A stretch of DNA of 64,000 bases from GCA-002282575 sp964416645 (GCA_964416645.1 CAYQEZ010000003.1:8894-72893); one strand, 5' to 3'; shown: positions 50,167 to 60,103, counted from the stretch's first letter. Made by a program: numbers and translations. The notes: generated from the letters alone by a model not told the origin.

Positions 50167-51617
50167 ATGAAACAGTTATCTTCAACATCGCCAGAGTTTT
50201 GGAATGAGTTAGCTGGATTATTGGCGTGGGAGTCAAGCTCTGAAGAGCGTATTGAGCAAACCGTGAAACAAATTATTGCTGATGTTCGTCAGCAGGGTGA
50301 TAAGGCATTAGTCGGATTAACCAATAAGTTCGACCGTCGNNNNNNNNNNNNNNNNNNNNNNNNNNNNNNNNNNNNNNNNNNNNNNNNNNNNNNNNNNNNN
50401 NNNNNNNNNNNNNNNNNNNNNNNNNNNNNNNNNNNNNNNTTCGTCAGCAGGGTGATAAGGCATTAGTCGGATTAACCAATAAGTTCGACCGTCGCGCAGT
50501 CAGTAATGCGATGGAGTTAGAAATTCCGCATCACCGTTTGAAACAAGCATTTGATGGTCTGCCCGAAGCTGGTCAAAAATCATTGGCGACGGCTGCAGCC
50601 CGCATTCGTAGTTATCATGAGCGTCAAACGCAAAGTTCTTGGCATTATGTGGAAGCAGATGGAACCTTGTTGGGTCAACAAGTAACGCCTCTGGATAGTG
50701 TTGGTTTGTATGTACCTGGTGGCAAGGCGGCTTATCCGTCTTCTGTATTAATGAATGCGGTACCTGCTAAGGTTGCAGGGGTAGGTCAACTGATTATGGT
50801 TGTGCCAACCCCGGATGAAGTCGTTAACGAGTGGGTGCTGGCTGCTGCTTATATTGGTGGGGTTGACCGCGTATTTACCGTGGGTGGTGCGCAAGCAGTT
50901 GCCGCCTTGGCTTACGGTACTGAAACGATTCCTGCTGTAGATAAAATCGTCGGTCCAGGTAATATTTATGTAGCAACTGCTAAACGCATTGTTTACGGTA
51001 CTGTGGGTATTGATATGATTGCTGGGCCTTCAGAAATTTTGGTTGTTTCAGATGGACTAACCGACCCTGATTGGATTGCTATGGATCTATTCTCTCAAGC
51101 AGAACATGATGAAGATGCTCAATCAATTTTGGTTACTTGGGATACACAACATGCCTTAGCCGTGCAATCTTCTATTGATAACTTATTGCCGCAACAACCA
51201 CGCCAAGACATTATTCGTACAGCCTTAACCAATCGCGGTGGTATTATCGTGGTTAAAGACGAGCAAGAAGCGGCAAAGGTAGTGAACTATGTTTCACCTG
51301 AGCACTTGGAGTTGTCGGTGGAAGATCCTCAAGCTTGGTTGCCGAAGATTCGTCATGCGGGCGCTATTTTCATGGGGCGTTATACGGCAGAAGCGATCGG
51401 TGATTATTGTGCAGGTCCTAACCATGTATTGCCAACAGCGCGCACGGCACGTTTTTCATCTCCGCTAGGAGTTTATGATTTCCAGAAACGCTCAAGCTTA
51501 ATCTTTTGTTCTCCAGAAGGTGCAGCTACTCTGGGTGAAATTGCAGGCACTTTGGCCGATGCGGAGGGTTTGCATGCGCATGCCGCTTCCGCGCGTTATC
51601 GCGTAACAGGACGCTAA
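50167..51617 (+). CDS. hisD: Histidinol dehydrogenase (interrupted by a false assembly gap)
   Basis: A zinc enzyme oxidising histidinol to histidine. As written, the gene is broken by 100 N. However, the 55 bases before the N run are repeated exactly after it. Collapsing the repeat and N joins frame to frame and gives 431 residues, the normal HisD length. Motifs on both sides fit one protein: TVKQIIADVRQQGDKAL at the N-terminus, then DSVGLYVPGGKAAYPSSVLM, KIVGPGNIYVATAKR, DMIAGPSEILVVSD, SQAEHDEDAQ and GPNHVLPTARTARF. Treat it as intact. Confidence 0.95.
50285..50494. other. 100-N scaffold gap flanked by a 55-base exact duplication
   Basis: Bases 50285-50339 and 50440-50494 are identical, with N from 50340 to 50439. 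A 55-base shared end is what two contigs that overlap by one k-mer (k=55) would show. Removing one copy and the N restores the hisD frame, so the gap is an assembly artefact, not missing sequence. Confidence 0.93.
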
Positions 51618-51621
51618 GTTG

Positions 51622-52704
51622 ATGAGCCGCTTTTGGAGTAAAGTGGTGCAAGGCTTAACGCCTTATACACCTGGGGAACAACCTAAGGTTGATCATTTGG
51701 TTAAATTGAACACCAATGAAAATCCTTATCCGCCCTCACCCAAAGTGATTGATGCCATTCAGTCAGCAGTTGGTGACGGGTTGCGATTATATCCTGATCC
51801 AAATGCTCAAGTGCTTAAGGATACCTTAGCAGGCTATCATCAAGTTGAGTCAAATCAAGTGTTTGTTGGTAATAGTTCGGATGAAGTATTGGCGCATGTT
51901 TTTCATGCCTTGCTAAAGCAAGACTTACCATTACTTTTCCCTGATATTACCTACAGTTTTTATCCAGTTTACTGCGGTCTTTACGAAATAGATTACCTTA
52001 CTGTTCCATTGCGCGATGATTTTTCAATTGCTATTGAAGACTATGATCAGCCCTGTAGTGCCATTATTTTCCCTAATCCGAATGCACCGACAGGACGTGT
52101 GTTGGCTTTAGAAAAGATCGAGCTGTTGCTTCAGCGCTATCCCGATAAATTGTTGGTGGTTGATGAGGCTTACGTTGACTTTGGCGGACAATCGGCTATT
52201 CGTTTAGTTAATCAATACGATAATTTGTTGGTGGTGCAAACCCTCTCTAAGTCTCGTTCGCTGGCTGGTTTGCGTGTTGGCTTTGCCATAGGTCATGCCA
52301 GTTTGATAGAAGCACTTGAGCGAGTTAAAAATAGTTTTAACTCTTACCCATTAGATCGATTAGCGATTGCGGGTGCAGTGGCAGCCTATGAAGATGAAGC
52401 CTACTTTGTGCAAACACGTGATTGGGTTATTGCAGAGCGTATTAAGTTAACCAGTGCTTTTGAAGGTATGGGTTTTGAGGTTGTGCCGTCGGCGGCTAAT
52501 TTTATTTTCACCACACATCCTCACTATGATGCGGCTGATTTGGCTGCTCGCTTGCGTGTGCATAAAGTGATTGTGCGTCACTTTAAGTTACCTCGCATTG
52601 ACCAATATTTGCGTATCAGTGTGGGTAATGAAGGACAAAATTTAGCTTTATTGACGGCAATGCATCAGATTTTGGACGATTTGAATAAAGAGAAATCATC
52701 ATGA
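51622..52704 (+). CDS. hisC: Histidinol-phosphate aminotransferase
   Basis: A PLP enzyme of 360 residues that converts imidazole-acetol phosphate and glutamate to histidinol phosphate. The PLP lysine is Lys210 in LSKSRSLAGLRVGF. LNTNENPYPPSPKV, FPNPNAPTGRVL and VVDEAYVDF complete the fold-type I pattern. I use the ATG 4 bases after the hisD stop rather than the TTG just before it. It is last of the hisGDC run and overlaps the Nif3-like gene by ATGA. Confidence 0.97.
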   Translation: MSRFWSKVVQGLTPYTPGEQPKVDHLVKLNTNENPYPPSPKVIDAIQSAVGDGLRLYPDPNAQVLKDTLAGYHQVESNQVFVGNSSDEVLAHVFHALLKQDLPLLFPDITYSFYPVYCGLYEIDYLTVPLRDDFSIAIEDYDQPCSAIIFPNPNAPTGRVLALEKIELLLQRYPDKLLVVDEAYVDFGGQSAIRLVNQYDNLLVVQTLSKSRSLAGLRVGFAIGHASLIEALERVKNSFNSYPLDRLAIAGAVAAYEDEAYFVQTRDWVIAERIKLTSAFEGMGFEVVPSAANFIFTTHPHYDAADLAARLRVHKVIVRHFKLPRIDQYLRISVGNEGQNLALLTAMHQILDDLNKEKSS

Positions 52705-53447
52705 TCTTACGGGATGAGTTAACGCGTGTGTGCGCCCAATGGATGTCGGTTGATCAAATTCAGGATTATTGTCCCAATGGTCTTCAAGTAGAAGGAAAGG
52801 CAGAAATTCAGAAGTTAGCAACTTCGGTAACTGCTTCTATGGCAGCGATTGAAGCGGCGATTGAGTGGGGTGCTGATGCTTTACTGGTTCATCATGGTTA
52901 CTTTTGGCGTAATGAAGGTGCTACCCTTGTCGGTGCCAAAGCCCAACGTATTCGTCGTTTGATGCAGGCGGAGATGAATTTGTTTGCTTATCATTTGCCG
53001 CTGGATATGCACGTAGAATTTGGTAATAATGCAGAGTTAGCTAAATTATGGAATTTGCAAGATGATGCGAGTGATGCGAAACGTGTCTGGCGTACAGGAA
53101 CGCTCGATTTTGCTTTACCGATAGATGGATTGGTAGAGCGTATTCGTCGTACTTTGCGTCGTGAGCCATTAGTTATTGCAGCGGGTCCACAGCAGGTAAG
53201 ACGTATTGCTTGGTGCTCGGGTGGTGCTCAGGGTTATTTTGCACAAGCGATTGAGCAAGGTATTGATGCCTTTATTACTGGTGAAGTATCTGAGCAGTGC
53301 TATCATCAGGCTATTGAGGCAGGCGTTCATTTTATTGCCGCTGGTCATCATGCGACTGAACGCTACGGCGTGCAAGCCTTGGGCGATAAACTAGCCAAAA
53401 TTTACGCATTAGAACATCGTTATATAGAATTGACTAATCCTATTTAA
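52701..53447 (+). CDS. Nif3-like dinuclear metal center protein (YbgI)
   Basis: A 248-residue protein of the Nif3/YbgI family, annotated in databases as GTP cyclohydrolase 1 type 2. Metal ligands are visible in ADALLVHHGYFWRNE, FAYHLPLDMH and HFIAAGHHATERYG. The N-terminal YCPNGLQVEGKAEIQKL is diagnostic. Its true function is unclear. It is coupled by overlap to hisC and lies upstream of petABC, a neighbour relationship seen in other proteobacteria. Confidence 0.93.
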   Translation: MILRDELTRVCAQWMSVDQIQDYCPNGLQVEGKAEIQKLATSVTASMAAIEAAIEWGADALLVHHGYFWRNEGATLVGAKAQRIRRLMQAEMNLFAYHLPLDMHVEFGNNAELAKLWNLQDDASDAKRVWRTGTLDFALPIDGLVERIRRTLRREPLVIAAGPQQVRRIAWCSGGAQGYFAQAIEQGIDAFITGEVSEQCYHQAIEAGVHFIAAGHHATERYGVQALGDKLAKIYALEHRYIELTNPI

Positions 53448-53558
53448 TAATAAATATTTATAAAGGGATAAAAATTTGTAATCCCACGCGAATTGGTTTC
53501 GAGGCATAATAATGCTTCATTACTGTTTTATCAGATTTTTAAGTTACGGAGCAACGTT

Positions 53559-54146
53559 ATGACAGAACCAGTCAATCAAAAACGTCGCAATTTCTTGGTT
53601 GCGGCTACCGGTGTTGTCGGTGCTGTTGGGGCAACTTTTGTTGCTGTTCCTTTTGTTTCTTCTTGGAAGCCAAGTGAAAAAGCACAAGCTGCTGGAGCGC
53701 CTGTTGATGTAGACGTGTCTGCTTTAGCGGAAGGGCAAATGTTGACAGTTGAGTGGCGTGGTAAGCCTGTTTGGGTGGTCCGTCGTCCGCAGGCATCTGT
53801 TGATGCTTTGGCTGGGGTTCGTGATAATCTTCGCGATCCCGATTCGGCAGAATCATTACAACCTGGTTTTGCCAAAAATGAATATCGCTCATTGAAGCCT
53901 GAATATTTGGTGATGGTTGGTATTTGTACGCACTTAGGTTGCGCACCTTTGTATAAACCTAATGCGGGTGCAATCAGTGCAGATTGGAAGGGCGGTTTTT
54001 TCTGTCCCTGTCATGGTTCTCGTTTTGATATGGCAGGTCGAGTGTATAAAGCGGTGCCTGCTCCAACAAACCTTGAGGTTCCACCTTACCGATTCTTATC
54101 CGAGACAAGGGTTCGTATCGGTGAAAATGAGCAAGGAGTGGCTTAA
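53559..54146 (+). CDS. petA: Ubiquinol-cytochrome c reductase Rieske iron-sulfur subunit
   Basis: The 195-residue Rieske protein of the bc1 complex. An N-terminal twin-arginine-like KRRNFL start and one membrane anchor (LVAATGVVGAVGATFVAVPF) precede the [2Fe-2S] domain. Ligands are Cys123 and His125 (CTHLGC) and Cys149 and His152 (CPCHGS), with Cys128 and Cys151 forming the disulfide. GGAGC precedes the ATG; an in-frame upstream extension lacks family similarity. It overlaps petB by one base. Confidence 0.97.
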   Translation: MTEPVNQKRRNFLVAATGVVGAVGATFVAVPFVSSWKPSEKAQAAGAPVDVDVSALAEGQMLTVEWRGKPVWVVRRPQASVDALAGVRDNLRDPDSAESLQPGFAKNEYRSLKPEYLVMVGICTHLGCAPLYKPNAGAISADWKGGFFCPCHGSRFDMAGRVYKAVPAPTNLEVPPYRFLSETRVRIGENEQGVA

Positions 54147-55390
54147 TGTCTGAACAAAAAAACGTTGATAATACGTCTAATGGACGATTATTGGCTTGGA
54201 TTGACGAGCGTTTTCCGTTAACGCAAGTATGGAATGAGCATGTTGCACAGTATTATGCGCCAAAGAACTTTAATTTCTTTTATTTTTTTGGTGCCTTGGC
54301 TCTGCTGGTATTAGTCAATCAGATGGTAACGGGCATTTGGTTGACCATGAGTTATAAACCTGATGCACAAGAAGCCTTCAACTCGGTTGAGTATATTATG
54401 CGCGATGTGGAGTGGGGTTGGCTGATTCGCTATATGCATTCAACTGGTGCTTCGGCGTTTTTTGTGGTGATTTATTTCCATATGTTCCGTGGCATTATGT
54501 ATGGTTCTTACCAAAAACCGCGCGAGTTAGTGTGGATTATTGGTATGCTCATTTTCCTTGTGCTCATGGCCGAAGCCTTCATGGGCTACCTATTACCTTG
54601 GGGACAAATGTCTTACTGGGGTGCGCAGGTTATCATTTCCTTGTTTGGAGCCATTCCTTTTATTGGCGAAGCTATGGCGACATGGATTCGTGGTGACTTT
54701 GTTATTTCTGATGTCACGCTGAATCGTTTCTTTGCTTTACACGTTATTGCGTTACCGCTGGTATTAGTTCTGCTGGTTTATTTGCATATTGTGGCACTGC
54801 ACAAAGTGGGTTCCAATAATCCCGATGGTATTGATATCAAGAAAAATAAAAATGAGCTTGGCTTGCCTAAAGATGGTATTCCTTTCCATCCTTATTATTC
54901 GGTTAAGGATATGTTTGGTGCTGCTGTGTTCATGTTCTTCTTTGCGGCTGTTATCTTCTTTTGGCCAGAAGGTGGTGGATTCTTCTTGGAAGCGCCCAAT
55001 TTTGAACCGGCTGATCCGATGAAAACCCCTGAACATATTGCGCCAGTTTGGTACTTCACGCCTTTTTATGCCATTTTGCGTGCTGTTCCAGACAAGTTAC
55101 TAGGCGTTATTGCGATGGGTATGGCGATTATGTTCCTGTTTGTGTTACCTTGGTTGGATCGTTGCAAGGTGCGTTCAATTCGTTACCGTGGGTGGCAGTT
55201 CAAGGCTAACTTGTCTTTATTTGTGGTGAGTTTCTTTGTGTTGGGTTACTTGGGTACGCAAGCGCCAACGCCATTCTTAACCTTGTTGTCGCAAATCTTT
55301 ACCTTTACATACTTTGCGTTCTTTGTCATTTTATGGCTAACATCGCCAATGGAGAAGACGAAGCCATTGCCAGAGAGGGTCACGGGATGA
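54146..55390 (+). CDS. petB: Cytochrome b of the bc1 complex
   Basis: A 414-residue membrane subunit with eight helices carrying hemes bL and bH and the quinone sites. Key features are GWLIRYMHSTGASAFFVVIY and HMFRGIMYGSY for the first His pair, and FALHVIALPLVLVLLVYLHI for the second. The Qo motif Pro-Glu-Trp is replaced by PVWYF (residues in APVWYFTPFYAILRAVPDK), the PVW variant seen in some proteobacteria. It overlaps petA by one base and petC by four. Confidence 0.97.
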   Translation: MSEQKNVDNTSNGRLLAWIDERFPLTQVWNEHVAQYYAPKNFNFFYFFGALALLVLVNQMVTGIWLTMSYKPDAQEAFNSVEYIMRDVEWGWLIRYMHSTGASAFFVVIYFHMFRGIMYGSYQKPRELVWIIGMLIFLVLMAEAFMGYLLPWGQMSYWGAQVIISLFGAIPFIGEAMATWIRGDFVISDVTLNRFFALHVIALPLVLVLLVYLHIVALHKVGSNNPDGIDIKKNKNELGLPKDGIPFHPYYSVKDMFGAAVFMFFFAAVIFFWPEGGGFFLEAPNFEPADPMKTPEHIAPVWYFTPFYAILRAVPDKLLGVIAMGMAIMFLFVLPWLDRCKVRSIRYRGWQFKANLSLFVVSFFVLGYLGTQAPTPFLTLLSQIFTFTYFAFFVILWLTSPMEKTKPLPERVTG

Positions 55391-56058
55391 AATCAATGTT
55401 AAAACTAGTGTTGACGAGTGTTGCCTTAATGGTTGCTTCAGTAGCTCAAGCAGGTGGTGGTAGTTACCCGATTCCGCTTGAAAAAGCCAAAATCAGCGTA
55501 TTAGATCAAGCTTCGCTTCAGCGTGGTGCTGACCTTTATGCGCAGTATTGTATGGGTTGTCACTCATTGAAATATTTGCGTGTTAATCGTGCGGCGCGTG
55601 ATCTGGGTTGGAGTCCTGAAGAAGGAGTGGCTCATTTTCAGCACATTCGTAATGGTCAGGGTAAACCAACGGATATGATTGAAACAACACTTAATCCAGA
55701 AACAGCTAAACAAGCTTTTGGTATTGTGCCGCCTGATTTATCACTTCAAGCGCGTTTACGTGGTACTGATTGGCTTTATACTTTTTTGAGAAGTTATGAG
55801 CGTGCTGAAGATGGAACAATTAGCAATAAACTCTTTCCTGGTGTTGCTATGCCGCACATTTTAGAAGGGCTACAAAGTAGCTTGCCGTCTGCAGAGTTTG
55901 ATGCTGCAGTGGGCGATTTAGTGAACTTTATGGATTATGCTGCCGAACCAGCCAAGCCACAACGCTTGATGATGGGTTGGTGGGTGCTGGGCTTTTTAGC
56001 GTTGCTGATTCTACTAACTTATTTATTGAAGAAAGAGTTTTGGCGCGACGTTAAATAA
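55387..56058 (+). CDS. petC: Cytochrome c1 of the bc1 complex
   Basis: A 223-residue membrane-anchored c-type cytochrome. The signal peptide (MKSMLKLVLTSVALMVASVAQA) starts in an ATGA overlap with petB. The heme site is CMGCH (Cys55, Cys58, His59). The axial Met is in GVAMPHIL. A C-terminal helix (LMMGWWVLGFLALLILLTYL) anchors it. It completes the minimal three-subunit proteobacterial complex. Confidence 0.97.
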   Translation: MKSMLKLVLTSVALMVASVAQAGGGSYPIPLEKAKISVLDQASLQRGADLYAQYCMGCHSLKYLRVNRAARDLGWSPEEGVAHFQHIRNGQGKPTDMIETTLNPETAKQAFGIVPPDLSLQARLRGTDWLYTFLRSYERAEDGTISNKLFPGVAMPHILEGLQSSLPSAEFDAAVGDLVNFMDYAAEPAKPQRLMMGWWVLGFLALLILLTYLLKKEFWRDVK

Positions 56059-56151
56059 ACACAGTTTTGGGTATATTTAAAAGTCAGCAAAGTGAATTTT
56101 TAGAGATTCCTACTTATTTATTCGCTAGCTCAATATTTTTCTTATTTGTCA

Positions 56152-56180
56152 AGGGGTGATATCATCACCCCTGTTTCTTT
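56152..56180 (+). terminator. Terminator after petABC
   Basis: AGGGGTGAT and ATCACCCCT form a perfect 9-bp stem with an ATC loop, followed by GTTTCTTTTTTATT. It separates petABC from sspA. Confidence 0.88.
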
Positions 56181-56201
56181 TTTATTTGGGAGTAGCTTGG
56201 T

Positions 56202-56807
56202 ATGATGACCCTTTTTTCAGATCCGTCCGATTTTAATTCTCACCGCGTACGTGTTGTGGTGAAAGAAAAAGATATTATGATGGACATTAAAGAAGTGGAT
56301 CCGCAGGCAATGCCTGAAGATGTGCTTTTGGCTAGTCCTTATGGAACCTTGCCGGCCTTAGTTGAGCGTGACTTAAAGCTTTATGATCCGTTAGTGATGA
56401 TTGAGTTTTTGGATGAGCGTTATCCTTTCCCACCGATGATGCCAGTTGATCCTCAAATTCGTGCTACTGCTCGCCAGACACTCAATTATATTCGTCGTGA
56501 ATGGGAACCGAGTATTCAATTAATTACCGCAGGTGAAGATAAAAAAGGTATTGAAAAGGCGCGTAAGTTATTAAAAGAAGAGTTTATTAAATTAACGCCT
56601 GCTTTTCAGCACAAACCCTTTTTTATGAGTGACGAATACACGGTTGTTGACGTTACTTTGTCGGTTATTTTCTGGCGTTTGAACGCCTTGGGTATTGATA
56701 TTCCTAAAACGCATAAGACCTTTCATGAATACGCCAAACGTATGTTTATGCGTGATGCTTTCCGCGATAGCCTAACTGACTTAGAGCTTGAAATGGGAGA
56801 CATCTAG
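56202..56807 (+). CDS. sspA: Stringent starvation protein A
   Basis: A 201-residue GST-fold protein that binds RNA polymerase and influences stationary-phase and stress transcription. The N-terminal thioredoxin-like part has SDPSDFNSHRVRVVVKEKDI and LVERDLKLYDPLVMIEFLDE. The SspA-specific PPMMPVDPQIRA and the helical C-terminal domain follow. It sits after petABC and before sspB, the common gammaproteobacterial order. Confidence 0.96.
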   Translation: MMTLFSDPSDFNSHRVRVVVKEKDIMMDIKEVDPQAMPEDVLLASPYGTLPALVERDLKLYDPLVMIEFLDERYPFPPMMPVDPQIRATARQTLNYIRREWEPSIQLITAGEDKKGIEKARKLLKEEFIKLTPAFQHKPFFMSDEYTVVDVTLSVIFWRLNALGIDIPKTHKTFHEYAKRMFMRDAFRDSLTDLELEMGDI

Positions 56808-56808
56808 C

Positions 56809-57231
56809 ATGATGCGTGATCAAAAGCCCTATTTAGTTAGGGCTTTTTATGACTGGATTGTCGATAGTGGCTGTACGCCTTATTTACAAATTCAGATTAA
56901 CTATCCTGGTGTGGTTGCACCTGAAGGCTTTGATGACGAAGGTGTGCTGGTATTGAATGTTTCCGGCCAAGCAACGAATCGCTTGCAGTTAGGTGATCAA
57001 AGTATCGATTTTGAAGCGCGTTTTAGGGGTAAGGCGATGGCAGTACACGTGCCTATGCCAGCGGTATTGGCTATTTTTGCCAAAGAGAATGCGCAGGGTA
57101 TGGGTTTCCCGCCGCCTGATTTAGAACAGGCATTGCAAGAAGCGAGCAACGCTCAAGCTCAACCTAAAGCGGCTGCAGGCACAGCAGAAAAGCCCAAACG
57201 TGATCGCAGCCATTTAAAAGTGGTCAAGTAA
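56809..57231 (+). CDS. sspB: ClpXP adaptor protein SspB
   Basis: A 140-residue adaptor that binds ssrA-tagged peptides and delivers them to ClpXP. The substrate-binding domain begins QKPYLVRAFYDWIVDSGCTP and includes the strand pair DFEARFRGKAMAVHVP. A flexible Ala/Gln-rich linker leads to the ClpX-binding tail RDRSHLKVVK. The ATG is one base after the sspA stop; an earlier in-frame ATG overlaps sspA. Confidence 0.96.
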   Translation: MMRDQKPYLVRAFYDWIVDSGCTPYLQIQINYPGVVAPEGFDDEGVLVLNVSGQATNRLQLGDQSIDFEARFRGKAMAVHVPMPAVLAIFAKENAQGMGFPPPDLEQALQEASNAQAQPKAAAGTAEKPKRDRSHLKVVK

Positions 57232-57240
57232 CCGAGCGTC

Positions 57241-58635
57241 ATGGCTAAAAAGTCGGATAAAGCCACTTTCTACTGTACCGAATGTGGAACAGAGCACAGC
57301 CGTTGGGCGGGGCAATGTTCTGCTTGTGGCACATGGAATAGCATTAAAGAGTGGACAGAGCCCAAACTGTCGGCTAATAGCCATGCTGGTGGTAAAGGGG
57401 CAGCGGGCTATGCTGGGACGCGCTCTTCGGTTATTAAGTTGTCTGAAGTTTCCCTAGCCGAAGCCCCTCGTTGGCACACGGGTTTACACGAGTTTGATCG
57501 TGTGCTCGGTGGTGGGCTAGTGCCAGGTTCGGTGGTGCTGATAGGTGGCGATCCTGGGATTGGAAAATCGTCTATACTGCTGCAAGTTCAGACGTTTTTA
57601 GCGCAACAGCAACTCTCAACGCTGTATGTGTCAGGTGAAGAGTCGTTACAACAAATCGCTTTGCGTGCACATCGAATGCAGTTGCCAGCGGATAATTTGT
57701 CTTTATTAGCTGAAACCGATATGGACAGTATTTTAGTCGTGGCAACACAGACCCAGCCGCAAGTGATGGTCATTGACTCGATTCAGACCATGCAGTTAGA
57801 AAGCATCAGCTCTGCTGCGGGTAGTGTGGTGCAGGTACGCGAAACCGCAGCGGTACTAACACGTTATGCCAAACAAACAGCTACAGCGGTTTTTTTAGTC
57901 GGTCATGTTACCAAGAGTGGTGAAGTTGCGGGTCCTCGTGTACTTGAGCATATTGTCGATGCTGTTATTTTTATTGAAGGACAAGACAGTCGCTATCGCT
58001 TAATGCGCGCGCTCAAAAATCGTTTTGGTGCGGTGAATGAGATAGGCTTTTTTGCTATGACCGACAAAGGCATGAAGGAGGTTAAAAACCCCTCAGCGAT
58101 ATTCTTAAATCGAGATAAGCAGAGCGCGACTCCTGGTGCTGTGGTGCTTGGGTTGTGGGAAGGGACGCGTCCCTTACTGGTCGAGTTGCAAGCCTTGGTT
58201 GATCATAATGCGTTTGGTGCACCCAGAAGGGTGGCCGTAGGCTTAGACGGTAATCGGCTTACGCTCTTGTTGGCGGTACTTAATCGTCATGGTGGTGTAC
58301 AAGCAGGCGATCAGGATGTTTACGTCAATGTCGTTGGCGGTGTTAAGGTCACAGAAACGAGTGCTGATTTGCCCTTGTTGTTAGCGATAGTGTCTAGTTT
58401 GCGTAATAAGTCGGTTTCTCCCGACTTGTTAGCTTTTGGTGAAGTGGGGCTGTCGGGCGAGATTCGTCCAGTGCAGAATGGTCAAGAGCGGTTACAAGAA
58501 GCGGTTAAACATGGTTTTAGTAAGGCCATTGTGCCGCAAGGCAATGTGCCGAAAACACCGATTGCTGGTTTAGAGGTCGTGGGTGTTGCTAGCGTTGAAG
58601 CGGCTTTGAGTGCTTTGTTAACGCTATCGTCATGA
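57241..58635 (+). CDS. radA: DNA repair protein RadA (Sms)
   Basis: A 464-residue RecA-like helicase of recombinational repair and branch migration. The N-terminal C4 zinc finger is FYCTECGTEHSRWAGQCSAC. Walker A is GGDPGIGKSSILLQ, the RadA-specific KNRFG motif is present (ALKNRFGAVNEIG), and the C-terminal Lon-protease-like domain (about 290-464) follows. It starts 9 bases after sspB. Confidence 0.97.
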   Translation: MAKKSDKATFYCTECGTEHSRWAGQCSACGTWNSIKEWTEPKLSANSHAGGKGAAGYAGTRSSVIKLSEVSLAEAPRWHTGLHEFDRVLGGGLVPGSVVLIGGDPGIGKSSILLQVQTFLAQQQLSTLYVSGEESLQQIALRAHRMQLPADNLSLLAETDMDSILVVATQTQPQVMVIDSIQTMQLESISSAAGSVVQVRETAAVLTRYAKQTATAVFLVGHVTKSGEVAGPRVLEHIVDAVIFIEGQDSRYRLMRALKNRFGAVNEIGFFAMTDKGMKEVKNPSAIFLNRDKQSATPGAVVLGLWEGTRPLLVELQALVDHNAFGAPRRVAVGLDGNRLTLLLAVLNRHGGVQAGDQDVYVNVVGGVKVTETSADLPLLLAIVSSLRNKSVSPDLLAFGEVGLSGEIRPVQNGQERLQEAVKHGFSKAIVPQGNVPKTPIAGLEVVGVASVEAALSALLTLSS

Positions 58636-58681
58636 TAATCGGCCGATTTCTCTGTTAAAATAAGCAAAAAATGGAAAGGAT

Positions 58682-60103
58682 ATGACACAGATGATGCCTG
58701 CAGAACGCGGTGTTTTTATTAAAACCTATGGTTGTCAGATGAATGAGTATGATTCTGACAAAATGCTCAAACTGCTTGAAAAAACACATAATTATAAATT
58801 GGTTGAAGATCCAGAACAGGCAGATTTGGTCATATTGAATACCTGCTCGGTACGTGAAAAAGCACAAGAAAAAGTATTCGATGCTTTGGGTGTTTGGCGT
58901 GGCTGGAAAGCGCGTAAACCAGGGCGTGTGATTGGTGTTGGTGGTTGTGTTGCTTCACAAGAAGGTGAGGCAATTCGTGCGCGTGCGCCTTATGTCGATA
59001 TGATTTTTGGTCCGCAAACCCTGCACCGCTTACCCGCGATGCTCGATGAAGCCATGCAACTTTCAGGTGAAGGTAAAAAGCCAGCCGTTATTGACATTAG
59101 TTTTCCCGAAATTGAGAAGTTTGATAACCTGCCTACCCCAGAAGCCAATGGTGTGAGTGCGTTTGTGTCGGTGATGGAAGGTTGCTCTAAATATTGTACT
59201 TTCTGCGTCGTGCCTTACACGCGTGGTGAAGAGTTTAGTCGCCCTTTTGATGATGTGATTGCCGAAGTGACGCGTTTAGCCGAGCAGGGTGTGCGTGAAA
59301 TTAATCTGTTGGGACAGAACGTTAATGCTTACCGTGGTGAAATGGCCGATGGAAGCACGGCTGATTTGGCATTATTACTACACGCCATTGCCCGTATTGA
59401 AGGCATTGGTCGTTTGCGCTACACCACCTCTCATCCGATGGAAATGACGCAATCACTAATCGATGCCTATGCACAAATTCCTCAATTGGTCAGCCATTTG
59501 CATCTGCCCATTCAGTCGGGTTCTGATCGTATTTTGGCACTGATGAAACGGGGTCACATGGCGATTGAATATAAGTCGATTATTCGTAAAATTCGTGCGA
59601 TTCGTCCTAACTTATCCTTATCGGGTGATTTTATTGTCGGTTTTCCTGGTGAAACAGATAAGGATTTTGAAGACACGATGAACTTGATTGCGGATTTAAC
59701 CTATGATCGTTCGTTCAGCTTTATTTACAGTCCACGCCCAGGTACGCCAGCGGCTTTCTTGCCTGATGATGTGCCGATGGACACCAAAAAAGAGCGTTTA
59801 CAACGCTTGCAAGATCGATTAAATCGACTGACCATGGATGTTTCCGAGTCGATGTTAGGTACGGTTCAGCGCGTACTGATTGAGCGACCAGCGCGTAAGA
59901 ACCCGAAAGAAATGGCGGGTCGAACTGAAAATAATCGTGTTGTTAATTTAGAAGCCAGTTCGGATTTACTAGGGCAGTTTGTTGATGTGCGTATCACCGA
60001 AGCTTTACCCAATTCTTTGCGCGGTGAGTTAGTGGCTACTCCTGAAGCTGAATTCTATGCTGGTCGTCCACGTCAAAAATTCTTTCAGATTTACGCGCTA
60101 TGA
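58682..60103 (+). CDS. miaB: tRNA-2-methylthio-N6-dimethylallyladenosine synthase
   Basis: A radical-SAM methylthiotransferase of 473 residues that modifies A37 of tRNAs reading UNN codons. The N-terminal domain has KTYGCQMNEYDSDKM and VILNTCSVREKA, binding one 4Fe-4S cluster. The radical-SAM cluster motif is CSKYCTFC, and a TRAM domain follows (about 390-460). GGAAAGGAT precedes the ATG. It overlaps phoH by ATGA. Confidence 0.98.
   Translation: MTQMMPAERGVFIKTYGCQMNEYDSDKMLKLLEKTHNYKLVEDPEQADLVILNTCSVREKAQEKVFDALGVWRGWKARKPGRVIGVGGCVASQEGEAIRARAPYVDMIFGPQTLHRLPAMLDEAMQLSGEGKKPAVIDISFPEIEKFDNLPTPEANGVSAFVSVMEGCSKYCTFCVVPYTRGEEFSRPFDDVIAEVTRLAEQGVREINLLGQNVNAYRGEMADGSTADLALLLHAIARIEGIGRLRYTTSHPMEMTQSLIDAYAQIPQLVSHLHLPIQSGSDRILALMKRGHMAIEYKSIIRKIRAIRPNLSLSGDFIVGFPGETDKDFEDTMNLIADLTYDRSFSFIYSPRPGTPAAFLPDDVPMDTKKERLQRLQDRLNRLTMDVSESMLGTVQRVLIERPARKNPKEMAGRTENNRVVNLEASSDLLGQFVDVRITEALPNSLRGELVATPEAEFYAGRPRQKFFQIYAL

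Noticed and set aside
50285..50494. A biological tandem duplication or insertion in hisD
   Set aside because: The repeat is flush with both ends of an exact 100-N run, and its removal restores the normal gene length and frame, which points to assembly.
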